A DNA stretch of 64,000 nucleotides, taken from contig OX352772.1 of assembly GCA_947095535.1 (NCBI GenBank), forward strand, positions 115,490,031-115,554,030. The letters are read 5' to 3'. This stretch comes from Poecilobothrus nobilitatus. Taxonomy: Eukaryota > Arthropoda > Insecta > Diptera > Dolichopodidae. How positions within the stretch are numbered: position 1 is the stretch's first letter; each line of letters starts with the position of its first letter. A program made the position numbers and the translations under genes. The notes beneath the pieces are model-generated. The model made no database searches, was not told the DNA's origin, and saw nothing but the letters and a program-made list of their open reading frames with translations. Below, in pieces: positions 63,671 through 64,000 of the stretch.

Positions 63671-64000
63671 TATTTATTGTTTAAGTAACACTCAGAATGA
63701 ATCTTTTTATTTCTTTTTTAGAGATTCTAATTGAACCGATTTGTTTGAATAAATAGATTTGTTAAATTAAAGTTAAATTAAATTTGTTAATTAAAAGTTA
63801 GGTACAATTCCCTTTTACAAACATTTGTGAAACTCAGATATTTATCAGTATATAGTAAATTGGTGGGATACATACGGGAATAGAAGTGAATTATTTTTAT
63901 TGCTTTCTTTTGAATGTTTTCAAGCTGATTTAATGTTCGCTGATTAGCTCCACTCCATATTGGATTTAGATAAACAATATGTAACATTATAAAGGAGGAA
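63671..64000 (-). pseudogene. LINE-D 3' end, partial at the window edge
   Basis: Copy of 48,178-48,507 with the RT C-terminal LNPIWSGANQRTLNQLENIQ and the 3' tail. It continues beyond the window. Confidence 0.8.

Larger units (their letters stand above)
50593..64000. repeat. 14-kb tandem segmental duplication, unit B (rearranged, incomplete at the window edge)
   Basis: Repeats unit A from 36,537. It carries an extra 3,492-bp internal tandem copy (join at 60,050/60,051) and lacks the equivalent of 46,026-48,177 (join at 63,669-63,671), after which it again follows unit A from 48,178 to the window end. Confidence 0.9.

Noticed and set aside
1..64000. Host protein-coding gene or rRNA/tRNA gene
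   Set aside because: Every recognisable coding stretch belongs to a transposable element. No tRNA or rRNA signature was seen by eye.

Overview
No ordinary host gene was recognised. The window is a stack of nested and duplicated transposable elements in AT-rich DNA. BEL/Pao, R1-type and Jockey-type retroelements, a Polinton, a Tc1/mariner-type transposon and fly-style DNA repeats with GACGGACGG tracts all point to an arthropod nuclear genome, most likely an insect and perhaps a fly (inference).

1-35,417 is one locus built on an (AATAGT)n hexamer satellite, seen at 1-323, 8,138-9,672 and about 33,838-35,417. A BEL/Pao retroelement (324-8,137, minus strand, two 416-bp LTRs, gag-pol plus a broken envelope-like region) sits inside the satellite. 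Next come two LINEs joined head to head near 13,655: an R1-like one on the minus strand and a Jockey-like one (J2) on the plus strand, with both 3' ends abutting satellite. A 17,474-bp Polinton/Maverick (16,154-33,627) is inserted in the 3' part of J2, with perfect ATCTTC duplications and 293-bp terminal inverted repeats.

The Polinton carries a full virus-like gene set. The integrase, a small Cys-rich protein, a spliced small protein and the protein-primed DNA polymerase are on the minus strand. The packaging ATPase (one stop codon), three small structural-type proteins, the penton candidate, the major capsid protein and the maturation protease are on the plus strand. Two related proteins of unknown function lie on opposite strands. 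Many of its genes have a TATA box about 33 nt before a TCA initiator and only a short leader. One gene (23,771-26,136) is split by a 1.76-kb element that has its own inverted repeats and three tandem modules.

35,573-64,000 is a second repeat landscape. It holds fragments of three LINE families (called C, D and E here), two direct copies of a TATACCCGTACG-ended element (E1, E2) related to the Polinton insertion, a 5.5-kb structure bounded by 275-320-bp inverted repeats, and a broken Tc1/mariner-type transposase. A unit of about 14 kb (36,537-50,592) is repeated from 50,593 to the window end. The second copy has gained a 3.49-kb tandem duplication and lost 2.15 kb containing the transposase. 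Both changes have microhomology at the joins.
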